NCBI RefSeq assembly: GCF_002482385.1
Contig: NZ_DLFW01000035.1
Coordinates: 62,001-126,000, forward strand
Origin: Dysgonomonas sp. UBA7710
Lineage (GTDB): Bacteria > Bacteroidota > Bacteroidia > Bacteroidales > Dysgonomonadaceae
Direction of reading: 5' to 3'
Length of the DNA: 64,000 nucleotides
How positions within the stretch are numbered: position 1 is the stretch's first letter; each line of letters begins with the position of its first letter. The notes below the pieces were generated by a model. That model was not told the DNA's origin. It ran no database searches and was given only the letters and a program-made list of their open reading frames with translations. Shown in pieces: positions 50,567 to 58,956 of the stretch. The position numbers were made by a program, and so were the translations under genes.

Positions 50567-53500
50567 CTACAATATACCACGAGGTATATGAATACCTTTT
50601 GCCCGTACAATGCTTTCCTGAACCATTGGGGTTTCTTTCTGCTTTTCCACTTGTTCCGGAGTATCTGCTTTTGTTTCCGGTGTAATGGATAGCTGTATTT
50701 TCCTCTCAACAGCAGCCAGTTCCGTTTTAAGTTCGCTCAATCGGCTTTCCCTAGCCCACGTACCGTTAACCACTTCCTGAAGTATGGGCAGGTCTTTTTG
50801 TATTTCAGAAATTTTCTCCTGCTCCTGCTTAATAAAGCCCGGCAGCTTTTCTAAAGCCCTCAAAAAATTCATTGCTGCGGTTTCAGGGTCTTTCGCCATT
50901 ATGCCGTTGTTGTAGGTGTATTTGATGTTGCCCTCGCCCTGAACCAAAAAACGGTTTACCCTAATATCTGCCCCTTCTTTTTCAGAGATTTCAGTTTTAA
51001 CCAACAGCGTAAAACCATACAAGCTGCCGATTTCTTCATATCGCCCTGCGGTACGAGCTTTATCCGCAATCTGGTTGAGTTTCGTACCGATTTGTTTCGG
51101 GTTTGCATTCGGCGGTAAGCCATCCAACAGCACCGGATTTGCGATTGTTCCGTCTGAATGATTTTGTAGGCGTTGCTGCAAGTTTTCCCAGTCTGTACTC
51201 ATCCGGTTCAAACGGGATTGGGTACTTTGCAACATTTCCGTATAATCCTGCACCTTAAATTTGGCACTGGATTTAGAACGGTTGAACGCCTGCTTTTCAC
51301 TTTCCAGTCCGGCAATCTGTTTCTCCAGTTTGGCTTTATACAACAGGTCTGTATTTCCTGACAGGATTGCCACATATTCCGAGAAGTTCATTCCCGATTT
51401 TTCGTCCATACTTCCCTCGTCAATCGTTCTTTTACTTAGGTTATTAGTCTTTAACTGGTCGATGAAAAGTTGCTTGTTATACAGCAGGTTGAACTTATAA
51501 CTATCCAAAGATTTTTCAACGGCATAGATAATCACAGCAACTTTATTGTCGGCGAAGAATTTGGCTATCTCGTTGCCTTTTCGGATAGCCCGCCCGTCCC
51601 TTTGTGCAAGGTCTGACGGTCGCCACGGCGTATCTAAATGATGAACTGCAACGGCTCTTTTCTGTGCATTAACACCAGTTCCCAACATACTGGTAGAACC
51701 GAACAGCACACGGATTTTACCCTCGTTCATTCCATTGATAAGGTCTTTACGCTGCTTATCATTTTTGGCTTCCTGAATAAACCGCACTTCGTTTGCAGGT
51801 ATGCCGTGCTCTTCTACGAGCTTGCGTTTGATTTCGGAGTACACATTCCATTCGCCGGGCTTGTAGGTTCCTAAATCGGAAAACACGAACTGTGTTCCTT
51901 TTTGTGCATTGAACTGGTTGTAATATTTGGCAATATTTGCCGCACAATGCGAAGCCTTGTTGTCGGGATGGTCATCATATATTCCGCTTACCATTCGCAT
52001 ATCAAGCGACATCTTACGGGCATAGTCCGTTGCAATGAGCATCTTTGCTTTTTCTTCCCTTTGCGATAGTGGTAATCTTCCGAGCAAAGTAGCATCGCCC
52101 GTTTTAGCAAACTGCATCAAGCTTTGTATAAAATCTTCCTGGTCAGGCGTAGGCGGTATATTGTACAATACCTCGTTCTTATTGGGGCGGTCGATACCAA
52201 TATCCTTAGCCGTCCTGTAATCCGTAATTTCTGAATAGAACTGCGCCAGTTCCGGCACTTTGATAAAATAGCGGAAACGCTCTTTGGCGACAATATTGTT
52301 AGCTACCGAAAATTCATAATCGGTCGTTTTCCTTGCATAGATAGCTGCCCACGCATCAAATGAATGGATGCCCTGCTTTTCCAATGCACGGGGGCGCAAG
52401 TATTTAAACAGCAGGTATAGCTCCGTTAATGAATTGCTGATAGTTGTACCCGAAAGAAAGGTTGCGCCCATATCTGCATTGGTACGCTCCTGAATGGTGC
52501 GGATTGCAAAAAGTAGGTTCAGTGCCTTTTGACTACCGTCCACGTTGCCCAGTCCGGCTACCCGTGTATGACGGGTGTTGAACATCAGGTTTTTGAACTG
52601 GTGGCTTTCGTCCACAAACAAATGGTCTATGCCCATCATCTTAAAGTCCACAATATCATCTTTGCGATTTTCAATATCGTGTTGCAGCGTTTTCAGCTTT
52701 ACTTCAAGATTTTCTTTGCGTTTAATTACCCCGGCGAGCATTCCCTTTGTAACTTCCTTGCCTTGCGATTTCAGGGCATCGAGGTTACGCTCTACGCTGT
52801 CTAATTCTATTTCGAGGATTTCCTTTTGTATTTCGGGCGATTGCGGTATCATTCCGAACTGGTCGTGTGTGAGTATCACGCAATCCCAATCGTTATTTTT
52901 AATATCCCCGAAAATCCGCAGGCGTTTTTTCGGCGTAAAGTCATCAATACCTGGATAAAGGATTTTAGCGTGTGGATAGGCTTTTCGATAGTCTTCTGCA
53001 ATGGCGGGTATATTTGCTTTCAGCCCTATAATCATCGGCTTATGGGCTAATCCCAAACGCTTTATTTCCTGCGCTGCGGTACACATTATCAGCGTTTTTC
53101 CTGCGCCTACTTCGTGGTCGCAGATAGCACCGTTGTTCAGCTTTATCATCCAAACGGTGTCCTTTTGGCTTGAATACAGGTCTTCAATGCCTGCTCCCTT
53201 ACGGTCTAATCCCGGAAATTCCTGATGTCTTCCGTCGTAGTTCGGGCGAACGAAACAGTTAAAGGTATCGTTGTACTGGTCGGTCAGCCTGTTTTTAAAC
53301 TCATCGTTCTGTGCGTGTAGCCAGTCGGTAAAGGCGGTACGGATTTCGTCAATCTTGGTATTTTCCATTTGTATGGCTTCCATATCCCGTACTTTGACCT
53401 CTTGGTCGCCAACCATTATTTTTTTGGTAATATCAGGCGTAGTGTTGACAAGGGCGTGTTTGAGCAGGGCAATACCGTCAAACGTGCGGCTTTCCGCTTT

Positions 53501-56005
53501 GACCGCATATTTTTCCCAAATGTGCATATTGCCCTGATGACACTTTACGGAAAAGTCGTCAGAGCTTTCGGAATAATGAACGAGTACGTCCGCATCGAAC
53601 AAGTGCAAAGCAAAACGGGCATAAATTCCGGTAGGTATCCACCGTTCGCCGAGGTTAAAATCCAGTTCCTCAAATTCAATACGTTTTGGTCGGGCTTCCT
53701 CTAAAGCGGCAAGGCTTTCTTTGGCTTCGGTATCATCAGGATTGTTTTCGAGATAGGCTCTTACTTCATCGGCTTTCTCAACTACGTTGCCTGCTATCCA
53801 ACATTCGGCTATTTCGTATTCCTGTTGTAGCGGATTGTAGAACAACCTACCGTGTAGGGCTTCTTTCAGGGTATCGGCAGGGAGGCTGCTGATTTCTGAC
53901 ATAAAGTCCAAATCCACGTTTCCGTATTTGTTCAGCGAGGCGGCTAAAGCCTCTTCAGGATTATCGGTTGCTAACGTGGTGGTAGAAAAGCTAACGGGAC
54001 GGCTGAAAATATCTGCTTTGTGGATTACGCCACCAATGATGCGCTCCAGATAAGGAATTTCTTTGCCTGTACTGTCCGTCTTTATCAGCTTGGCATTGTC
54101 GGCAGCATTGAGATTGCCGTATTTTTTGGTAAAGGCATCGTACAGGAGGTTAAGGGTTTCCCGTTCTTCCTTGTGTTCGGTCTGCTTTTCAGCTTCTTTT
54201 TGGTACAGGTTGATATAACTGTCCCTTACGGCAATATAAGCTTCGGCTCTTGCTTTCTGTGAGGTCGGCAATTGCAATGGATGAAAGATTGCTTTTTTGT
54301 CTTCCTTTTCCACCTCTTGCAGATAACCTACCCAGCCATTATCCACCACAAGGCAATCGTTTCGGTAGAACGATTGCAGTTCGCCACTATACGGAGCCGG
54401 TTCAGGAATAGCATTAATATTGTTAGCGGTAATGACTGTCTTATCAGACTGGCCATTACCGTTTATTTGTGAAAACAGGTCGCCGATAGCTTCCTGTTTT
54501 TTGCCGTTTACTTGGTTGGTTACATTGGCAGCACCATTAGATTTTAGCGGTGTATAAGGTTGCTGCCTTGCGCTACTGAACAAGTCGGGCTGGCGACCTA
54601 TTGTATCTCTGCTTTTTCGGGTGCTTTGCTTTTTGCTTCGGGTAGTTCTTTTGGGTAACGCAATTACGGCAACAGGTTCGCCCGCACTTTCAAACAGGTC
54701 GAAAATGCTTAGTTGTTTCAATTCCTGCGGGCTTTCCTGACGGACTACCGGAGTTGGTTCGGGTTGTAGTTTTTGCCGAATGGTTACAGGCTCTATTACC
54801 GGAGGTATAACCTTTGGCTCAATCGGAATTTGTATAATAGGCTCATCGTTCCGTTTGCCTTTGTATAAACCCAAATTCAGATGCTTACCGAAATCTTCGG
54901 AAAGCATTTGTTTCAAATCTTTGGCAATCCCATCAACACCATTTTTATGCGTATAGATTAAGGCAGGCTGTCCGTATGGGTCAGTATCTAATTTGTAGTC
55001 TGTATGCACAATCCTTGCACTGTTTTGAAACAAGGCATTGCCTGGTGTATTGTATTCGGTTGGATTGCTTCGGCAAAACAGATCTTCCCTGTCGGTCAGA
55101 TTTTCTTTTGCCGTATTTTTTTGCAGGATAATCAGGTCGCTTCCCACTTCCGTACCTGCATATTCTGTAAACAGGTTGTTAGGTAATCTTACAACCGATA
55201 CCAAATTATTATCCTGCATTAACGCCCTGCGTATGGGTTCGTTTTTAGGGCTGTTCAATATGCCTTGTGAAGTGATATAAACTAACAAACCACCCTCACG
55301 GAGCATATCAGCACCTTTCAGAAAGAAGTAATTGTGTATGCTTCGGGCAGCCTGTATTTTTGCATTGTCCTTGCTTCGGGAATAAGAAAGGTCGAATACG
55401 GAAGTATCGCCAAAAGGAATGTTACTGGCTACTACATCATAGCTGTTTTGTTCCCTTTCGGGAATTTCCTCAAAACCGCTTACACGTACATTGCTTTCGG
55501 GATAAAGCTGCTTTAAAATCTTGCCTGTCAGCAAGTCCTTTTCATAGGCAGTAACATTGGCTTTTTGACTTTCCGAAAAGGATTGTATGAATGAGCCGAT
55601 ACCTGCGGAGGGTTCGAGGAATTTATCAATATGCAGACCGCTATCCCGCAAGGCTGATGAAATGGCATCTATGACCTCTGGCGGGGTATAAAAAGCCGTT
55701 AAAACAGAACTTTTCATACTATCCACATACCTGCGGTATTGCTTATCGTCTTCGGAATTTTCTTTGAGTAGTTGGTGGAGTTCCTGCGTAATCGGAAAGA
55801 GGTCGTGTTCCGTTTTTCTCCAATTATTGATGTCTATTTCATTTTCAAAGGGGTTCAGAACGAATTTAAGACCGCCAAATCCGCTGTATTGCATCATTAG
55901 CAGTCTTTCGCCTACGGTGGCTTGCCGTTTCTCCTTTTCCAGTTTAAAAACAATTCGCAGGGCATCAATATTCTGTTGGAGATGGAACCGCTTACTGAAG
56001 CCCAT
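50567..56005 (-). CDS. giant N6-adenine methylase / SNF2-type helicase fusion
   Basis: 1812 residues from ATG 56003-56005. The N-terminal third is an N6-methyltransferase-like domain: FLEPSAGIGSFI (SAM-binding motif I, near 135) and SNIPFGDTSVF (near 195, a variant of the NPPF motif). The centre and C-terminus are a superfamily 2 helicase: VGAGKTLIMCT (Walker A, about 967), LFVDESHQFKN (motif II, about 1130), LAQRDGRAIRKGN (motif VI, about 1470). A coiled coil follows. Such proteins protect or remodel ICE DNA; the actual activity is unknown. An in-frame TTG lies 9 bp upstream. The start overlaps the DUF1896 stop by 14 bp. Confidence 0.9.
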   Translation of the reverse strand: MGFSKRFHLQQNIDALRIVFKLEKEKRQATVGERLLMMQYSGFGGLKFVLNPFENEIDINNWRKTEHDLFPITQELHQLLKENSEDDKQYRRYVDSMKSSVLTAFYTPPEVIDAISSALRDSGLHIDKFLEPSAGIGSFIQSFSESQKANVTAYEKDLLTGKILKQLYPESNVRVSGFEEIPEREQNSYDVVASNIPFGDTSVFDLSYSRSKDNAKIQAARSIHNYFFLKGADMLREGGLLVYITSQGILNSPKNEPIRRALMQDNNLVSVVRLPNNLFTEYAGTEVGSDLIILQKNTAKENLTDREDLFCRSNPTEYNTPGNALFQNSARIVHTDYKLDTDPYGQPALIYTHKNGVDGIAKDLKQMLSEDFGKHLNLGLYKGKRNDEPIIQIPIEPKVIPPVIEPVTIRQKLQPEPTPVVRQESPQELKQLSIFDLFESAGEPVAVIALPKRTTRSKKQSTRKSRDTIGRQPDLFSSARQQPYTPLKSNGAANVTNQVNGKKQEAIGDLFSQINGNGQSDKTVITANNINAIPEPAPYSGELQSFYRNDCLVVDNGWVGYLQEVEKEDKKAIFHPLQLPTSQKARAEAYIAVRDSYINLYQKEAEKQTEHKEERETLNLLYDAFTKKYGNLNAADNAKLIKTDSTGKEIPYLERIIGGVIHKADIFSRPVSFSTTTLATDNPEEALAASLNKYGNVDLDFMSEISSLPADTLKEALHGRLFYNPLQQEYEIAECWIAGNVVEKADEVRAYLENNPDDTEAKESLAALEEARPKRIEFEELDFNLGERWIPTGIYARFALHLFDADVLVHYSESSDDFSVKCHQGNMHIWEKYAVKAESRTFDGIALLKHALVNTTPDITKKIMVGDQEVKVRDMEAIQMENTKIDEIRTAFTDWLHAQNDEFKNRLTDQYNDTFNCFVRPNYDGRHQEFPGLDRKGAGIEDLYSSQKDTVWMIKLNNGAICDHEVGAGKTLIMCTAAQEIKRLGLAHKPMIIGLKANIPAIAEDYRKAYPHAKILYPGIDDFTPKKRLRIFGDIKNNDWDCVILTHDQFGMIPQSPEIQKEILEIELDSVERNLDALKSQGKEVTKGMLAGVIKRKENLEVKLKTLQHDIENRKDDIVDFKMMGIDHLFVDESHQFKNLMFNTRHTRVAGLGNVDGSQKALNLLFAIRTIQERTNADMGATFLSGTTISNSLTELYLLFKYLRPRALEKQGIHSFDAWAAIYARKTTDYEFSVANNIVAKERFRYFIKVPELAQFYSEITDYRTAKDIGIDRPNKNEVLYNIPPTPDQEDFIQSLMQFAKTGDATLLGRLPLSQREEKAKMLIATDYARKMSLDMRMVSGIYDDHPDNKASHCAANIAKYYNQFNAQKGTQFVFSDLGTYKPGEWNVYSEIKRKLVEEHGIPANEVRFIQEAKNDKQRKDLINGMNEGKIRVLFGSTSMLGTGVNAQKRAVAVHHLDTPWRPSDLAQRDGRAIRKGNEIAKFFADNKVAVIIYAVEKSLDSYKFNLLYNKQLFIDQLKTNNLSKRTIDEGSMDEKSGMNFSEYVAILSGNTDLLYKAKLEKQIAGLESEKQAFNRSKSSAKFKVQDYTEMLQSTQSRLNRMSTDWENLQQRLQNHSDGTIANPVLLDGLPPNANPKQIGTKLNQIADKARTAGRYEEIGSLYGFTLLVKTEISEKEGADIRVNRFLVQGEGNIKYTYNNGIMAKDPETAAMNFLRALEKLPGFIKQEQEKISEIQKDLPILQEVVNGTWARESRLSELKTELAAVERKIQLSITPETKADTPEQVEKQKETPMVQESIVRAKGIHIPRGIL

Positions 56006-56429
56006 TTTCCTCAATCCATATTGCGATGGTTCCGGTCAGTTCGGTATAGAGTAAATCGAACTCAAACCCGTGGATGAAATCATCGGTTAATTCATATCCT
56101 GCAAATACAGGTTCGCAAACAGGAAACATTTTCAGGGCGAACGGTCGCAGTTCCTCATCTGCCATTATGGTATCAAACTCATTGCATACCACTTTAAAAA
56201 CCGTGTCGAACTTGGAGAAGTGTAAGCCCTCAAACAATATGTAATTAGCTATTTCATTGCATTGCTCTACGGCGTTTCCCGACCGGAACGCCCCCTCATA
56301 AGCGTTGGCAGCCCACGAAGACCGTTGGTCTATAAATTTTTGGTCGTGTACCTTTTCGGGGAAGCTGCTGTTTAATAATTCTTGCAGTCGTAATCTGAAA
56401 TACGATAGGTCTTTTTGATGTACGTCCAT
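55992..56429 (-). CDS. DUF1896 family ICE protein
   Basis: A 145-residue protein with DUF1896 features: LSYFRLRLQELLNSSFPEKV, SWAANAYEGAFRSGNAVEQ, FDTVFKVVCNEFDTIMADEE. It is a constant companion of the methylase/helicase in Bacteroidota ICEs, and here its stop overlaps that gene by 14 bp. Function unknown. It is preceded by array F. Confidence 0.88.
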   Translation of the reverse strand: MDVHQKDLSYFRLRLQELLNSSFPEKVHDQKFIDQRSSWAANAYEGAFRSGNAVEQCNEIANYILFEGLHFSKFDTVFKVVCNEFDTIMADEELRPFALKMFPVCEPVFAGYELTDDFIHGFEFDLLYTELTGTIAIWIEENGLQ

Positions 56430-56461
56430 ACTATATTTTGTTTAGAATTTTACTTAAATCC

Positions 56462-56531
56462 TAAAATTATAAGCGGAAGCAAATACCTTTGTGAATGTTG
56501 CAGGGTTTGGCGTTGAGAGGCGGTATTTGGC
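56462..56531 (-). promoter_or_regulatory. phased GCC array F and -7 box of the DUF1896-helicase operon
   Basis: TGC/GGC triplets on the plus strand start at 56499, 56509, 56519 and 56529, each followed by 7 bases. The core GGCGGTATTTGGC is 56519-56531. On the minus strand TAATTTTA (56469-56462) is a -7-like box 50 bp from the core and 32 bp before the ATG. Confidence 0.65.
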
Positions 56532-56594
56532 GTAATAGAATGAAAAGACAAAAGGATATTTCTTTACGGCAGATATATTATAATATTTTTTTAA

Positions 56595-56602
56595 TACATT
56601 TG
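56595..56602 (+). promoter_or_regulatory. -7 box of the fluoride riboswitch / CLC transcript
   Basis: TACATTTG, an exact TAnnTTTG match, ends 11 bp before the riboswitch aptamer, so transcription would start just ahead of it. Confidence 0.6.
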
Positions 56603-56613
56603 TCGTTCCAAAA

Positions 56614-56663
56614 GGAAATGGTGTTCTTCCTTACCCAACCGCTTTTAAAAGCTGATGACGCCT
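56614..56663 (+). promoter_or_regulatory. fluoride riboswitch (crcB motif)
   Basis: The sequence ATGGTGTTCTTCC, then ACCCAACCGC, a short variable loop, and GCTGATGACGCCT reproduces the conserved parts of the fluoride (crcB) aptamer: the GGTGTTC strand, the AACCGC/GC helix and the GATGACGCC pseudoknot strand. It lies in the leader of a CLC-type channel gene, the expected target. It would turn expression on when fluoride is bound. Confidence 0.88.
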
Positions 56664-56695
56664 GATTAAATTAAATGTTTAACATTTTAATCAGG
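56661..56695 (+). other. hairpin downstream of the fluoride aptamer (expression platform candidate)
   Basis: CCTGATTAAA (56661-56670) pairs with TTTAATCAGG (56686-56695), and its first bases CCT are shared with the aptamer 3' strand. There is no T run; it ends 6 bp before the ATG at 56702, so fluoride could act by freeing the start region. Confidence 0.6.
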
Positions 56696-56701
56696 TTGGT
56701 T

Positions 56702-58024
56702 ATGTCAATAAATAACAAAAAGTCATTCGGTCAAAAAATCAATTTATCTACGAAAGTATTTTTCAGAAAGTATCCTTCAATTCCCTACATCCTTAAATGG
56801 ACATTTTTATGTTTGCTTATCGGACTTTGTGTTGGTAGTGCTTCAGCAGGTTTTCTGCAATCATTGGACTGGGTTACAAATTATCGTGAAAATCATTTAT
56901 GGTTAATTGCATTATTGCCAATTGGTGGTTTTTTCATCGGTTTGCTCTATTACTATTTGGGCAAAGACATTGAAGCAGGAAATAATTTGCTTATTGACAC
57001 CATTCACAACCCCAAAGAAATTATTTCGTTCCGAATGGCTCCGTTTGTGTATATCGGAACTATTGCTACGCATTTTTTTGGCGGCTCGGCAGGACGTGAG
57101 GGAACGGCTTTACAAATGGCGGGTGCTATTGCCGACCAATTTGTCAAACCTTTTCGGTTGACAGAGAGCGAACGAAAAATTTTAATTATTTCGGCTATTT
57201 CCGCAGGTTTCGGCTCCGTATTCGGAACACCATTAGCAGGTGCAGTCTTTGGTTTGGAAGTTTTTCTAATCGGACGACTGAAATATGATGCTATTTTTCC
57301 TGCATTTGCCGCAGGAATTATTGCCGATTTAGTTACCAAACTTTGGCAGACACATCACACACATTATCACATCAATTTTGTACCCAACATTTCATTTCTA
57401 AATATTATATATGCAATTATTGCAGGGATTATTTTTGGGTTATGTTCCGCAACATTTAGCAAGGTCATTCATAAAACAAGTGCAATTTTTAAATCAAAAA
57501 TTGAATTTGCTCCTTTTCGTCCCTTAGTTGGCGGAGTGATTGTGGCTTTTGCGTTTTGGGCAATCGGCACAACAAAATTCATTGGGTTAGGTATTCCAAC
57601 TATTGTTCACTCGTTTGACCAACAATTACCTCCATATGATTTTGCGTTGAAAATGGCTTTTACTATTATCACACTTTCGGCAGGTTTCAAAGGCGGCGAA
57701 GTAACGCCTTTATTCTTTATCGGAGCAACTTTGGGAAATGCTATAAGTTTATTCATTCCGTTACCAACAGGACTTTTGGCAGGAATGGGATTTGTTGCCG
57801 TATTTGCAGGAGCAACCAATACACCATTAGCTTGTATTATTATGGCAATTGAACTATTTGGTGTTGAATGTGGTGTATATGTAGCCATCGCTTGTGTAAT
57901 TTCGTATCTCTTGTCAGGCCACACTAGTATTTACGGTAAACAAATGATTGGCGAACCAAAGAACCGCAGATTTTCAAATCACCAAGGAAAACGCTTAAGT
58001 GAACTCAATGGAAATCATAAATAA
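56702..58024 (+). CDS. CLC-type fluoride/proton antiporter (CLC-F)
   Basis: A 440-residue CLC-fold transporter with about ten hydrophobic helices. The selectivity-filter region reads GGSAGREGTALQMAGAIA, and other CLC helices include FGSVFGTPLAGAVFGLEVF and GFKGGEVTPLFFIGATLG. The fluoride riboswitch upstream indicates export of fluoride rather than chloride. ATG 56702 (MSINNKKSF) is chosen over 56675, which lies inside the riboswitch hairpin loop. It is plus-strand cargo between two minus-strand ICE operons, conferring fluoride tolerance on the recipient. Confidence 0.9.
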   Translation: MSINNKKSFGQKINLSTKVFFRKYPSIPYILKWTFLCLLIGLCVGSASAGFLQSLDWVTNYRENHLWLIALLPIGGFFIGLLYYYLGKDIEAGNNLLIDTIHNPKEIISFRMAPFVYIGTIATHFFGGSAGREGTALQMAGAIADQFVKPFRLTESERKILIISAISAGFGSVFGTPLAGAVFGLEVFLIGRLKYDAIFPAFAAGIIADLVTKLWQTHHTHYHINFVPNISFLNIIYAIIAGIIFGLCSATFSKVIHKTSAIFKSKIEFAPFRPLVGGVIVAFAFWAIGTTKFIGLGIPTIVHSFDQQLPPYDFALKMAFTIITLSAGFKGGEVTPLFFIGATLGNAISLFIPLPTGLLAGMGFVAVFAGATNTPLACIIMAIELFGVECGVYVAIACVISYLLSGHTSIYGKQMIGEPKNRRFSNHQGKRLSELNGNHK

Positions 58025-58074
58025 ACAATTTGTAAAGGATAAAAATATTAAATCCACTTAAATTGCTAACACAC

Positions 58075-58956
58075 TTACTGCCTACCCAATATTTGGAGCA
58101 TCCTGCCTACTTCAATATCCATTCGAGAAAAAGCAAACCATTTTTTGCCCAGGTCTTTGAGTGATGCCCCAATATGGTAAAGCTGTGTATTGTCAATAAT
58201 TAAAAAACGGTCGTGGGCATCGGAGAAAATCTCAATATCTATTACAGTATATTGGCTGTTGTAGCGTTGTAAATCCAACCGTAACTGGTGACTGATACTT
58301 TTGGTAAGGATAGTGGCAGTTACATTATCATTGCGCTTACCCAATAAAGTAAGCACCGTATCATCCACATAATTGTCAAGCAGGATAATGGAACTTCCGG
58401 CTTTACGGATAATATCGGAAACAAAAGCATTGGCATCAAAGACCTGTCCGTTGTAAAAGATACCTTTTTCGCTGTGCAGCTTGTCGCTTTCCAAAGCCTT
58501 AAAAATCTCTTCAAATTTTTGGTCGGCTTCCAGTTGCTTCAATTCAATACTATCTAACCGATGGAACAAAGAAGCATTGCTAATGAGCATACGCCGCATT
58601 TCTACAAAGGCTTCCATTATTTGAACGCTCATTTTTACCGCTATATCGGAACGGAGTATGGCAGATGCCATTGCAACCCCTTGTTCAGTAAAAACATAGG
58701 GTAAATAACGTCTTCCCCCGTAGTTTAAACTTGAGGTTCCAAATTGGAACCTCAAGTTTTCAACTTCCTTTTCAGTCAATTGAAAGCAGAACGAAGCAGG
58801 AAAACGCTCGATATTCCGTTTTACGGCTTTGTTAAGGTTCTTTGTTTCCACCTGATACAAGGAAGCAAGGTCGCTATCCAACATCACTTGTTTGCCCCGA
58901 ATAGTATAAATCAGGTTCCTTATTTCTTTGGGTACTATAGGCTGCTTATTTTCCAT
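58075..58956 (-). CDS. ORF6N domain protein
   Basis: 293 residues from ATG 58954-58956 (MENKQPIVPKEIRNLIYTIR). The ORF6N domain is clear: IRGKQVMLDSDLASLYQVET, LNKAVKRNIERFPASFCFQL, YVFTEQGVAMASAILRSD. The C-terminal half (residues 140-293) contains a PLD-like segment (ILLDNYVDDTVLTLLGKR, DRFLIIDNTQLYHIGASL) that may be a nuclease-like domain. ORF6N is common in phage and ICE regulators. The start overlaps the topoisomerase stop by 11 bp, so it is the last gene of that operon. Confidence 0.85.
   Translation of the reverse strand: MENKQPIVPKEIRNLIYTIRGKQVMLDSDLASLYQVETKNLNKAVKRNIERFPASFCFQLTEKEVENLRFQFGTSSLNYGGRRYLPYVFTEQGVAMASAILRSDIAVKMSVQIMEAFVEMRRMLISNASLFHRLDSIELKQLEADQKFEEIFKALESDKLHSEKGIFYNGQVFDANAFVSDIIRKAGSSIILLDNYVDDTVLTLLGKRNDNVTATILTKSISHQLRLDLQRYNSQYTVIDIEIFSDAHDRFLIIDNTQLYHIGASLKDLGKKWFAFSRMDIEVGRMLQILGRQ

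Noticed and set aside
56675..56701. Upstream start for the CLC protein
   Set aside because: The ATG at 56675 lies in the loop of the riboswitch hairpin; the ATG at 56702 is better placed and gives a normal CLC N-terminus.
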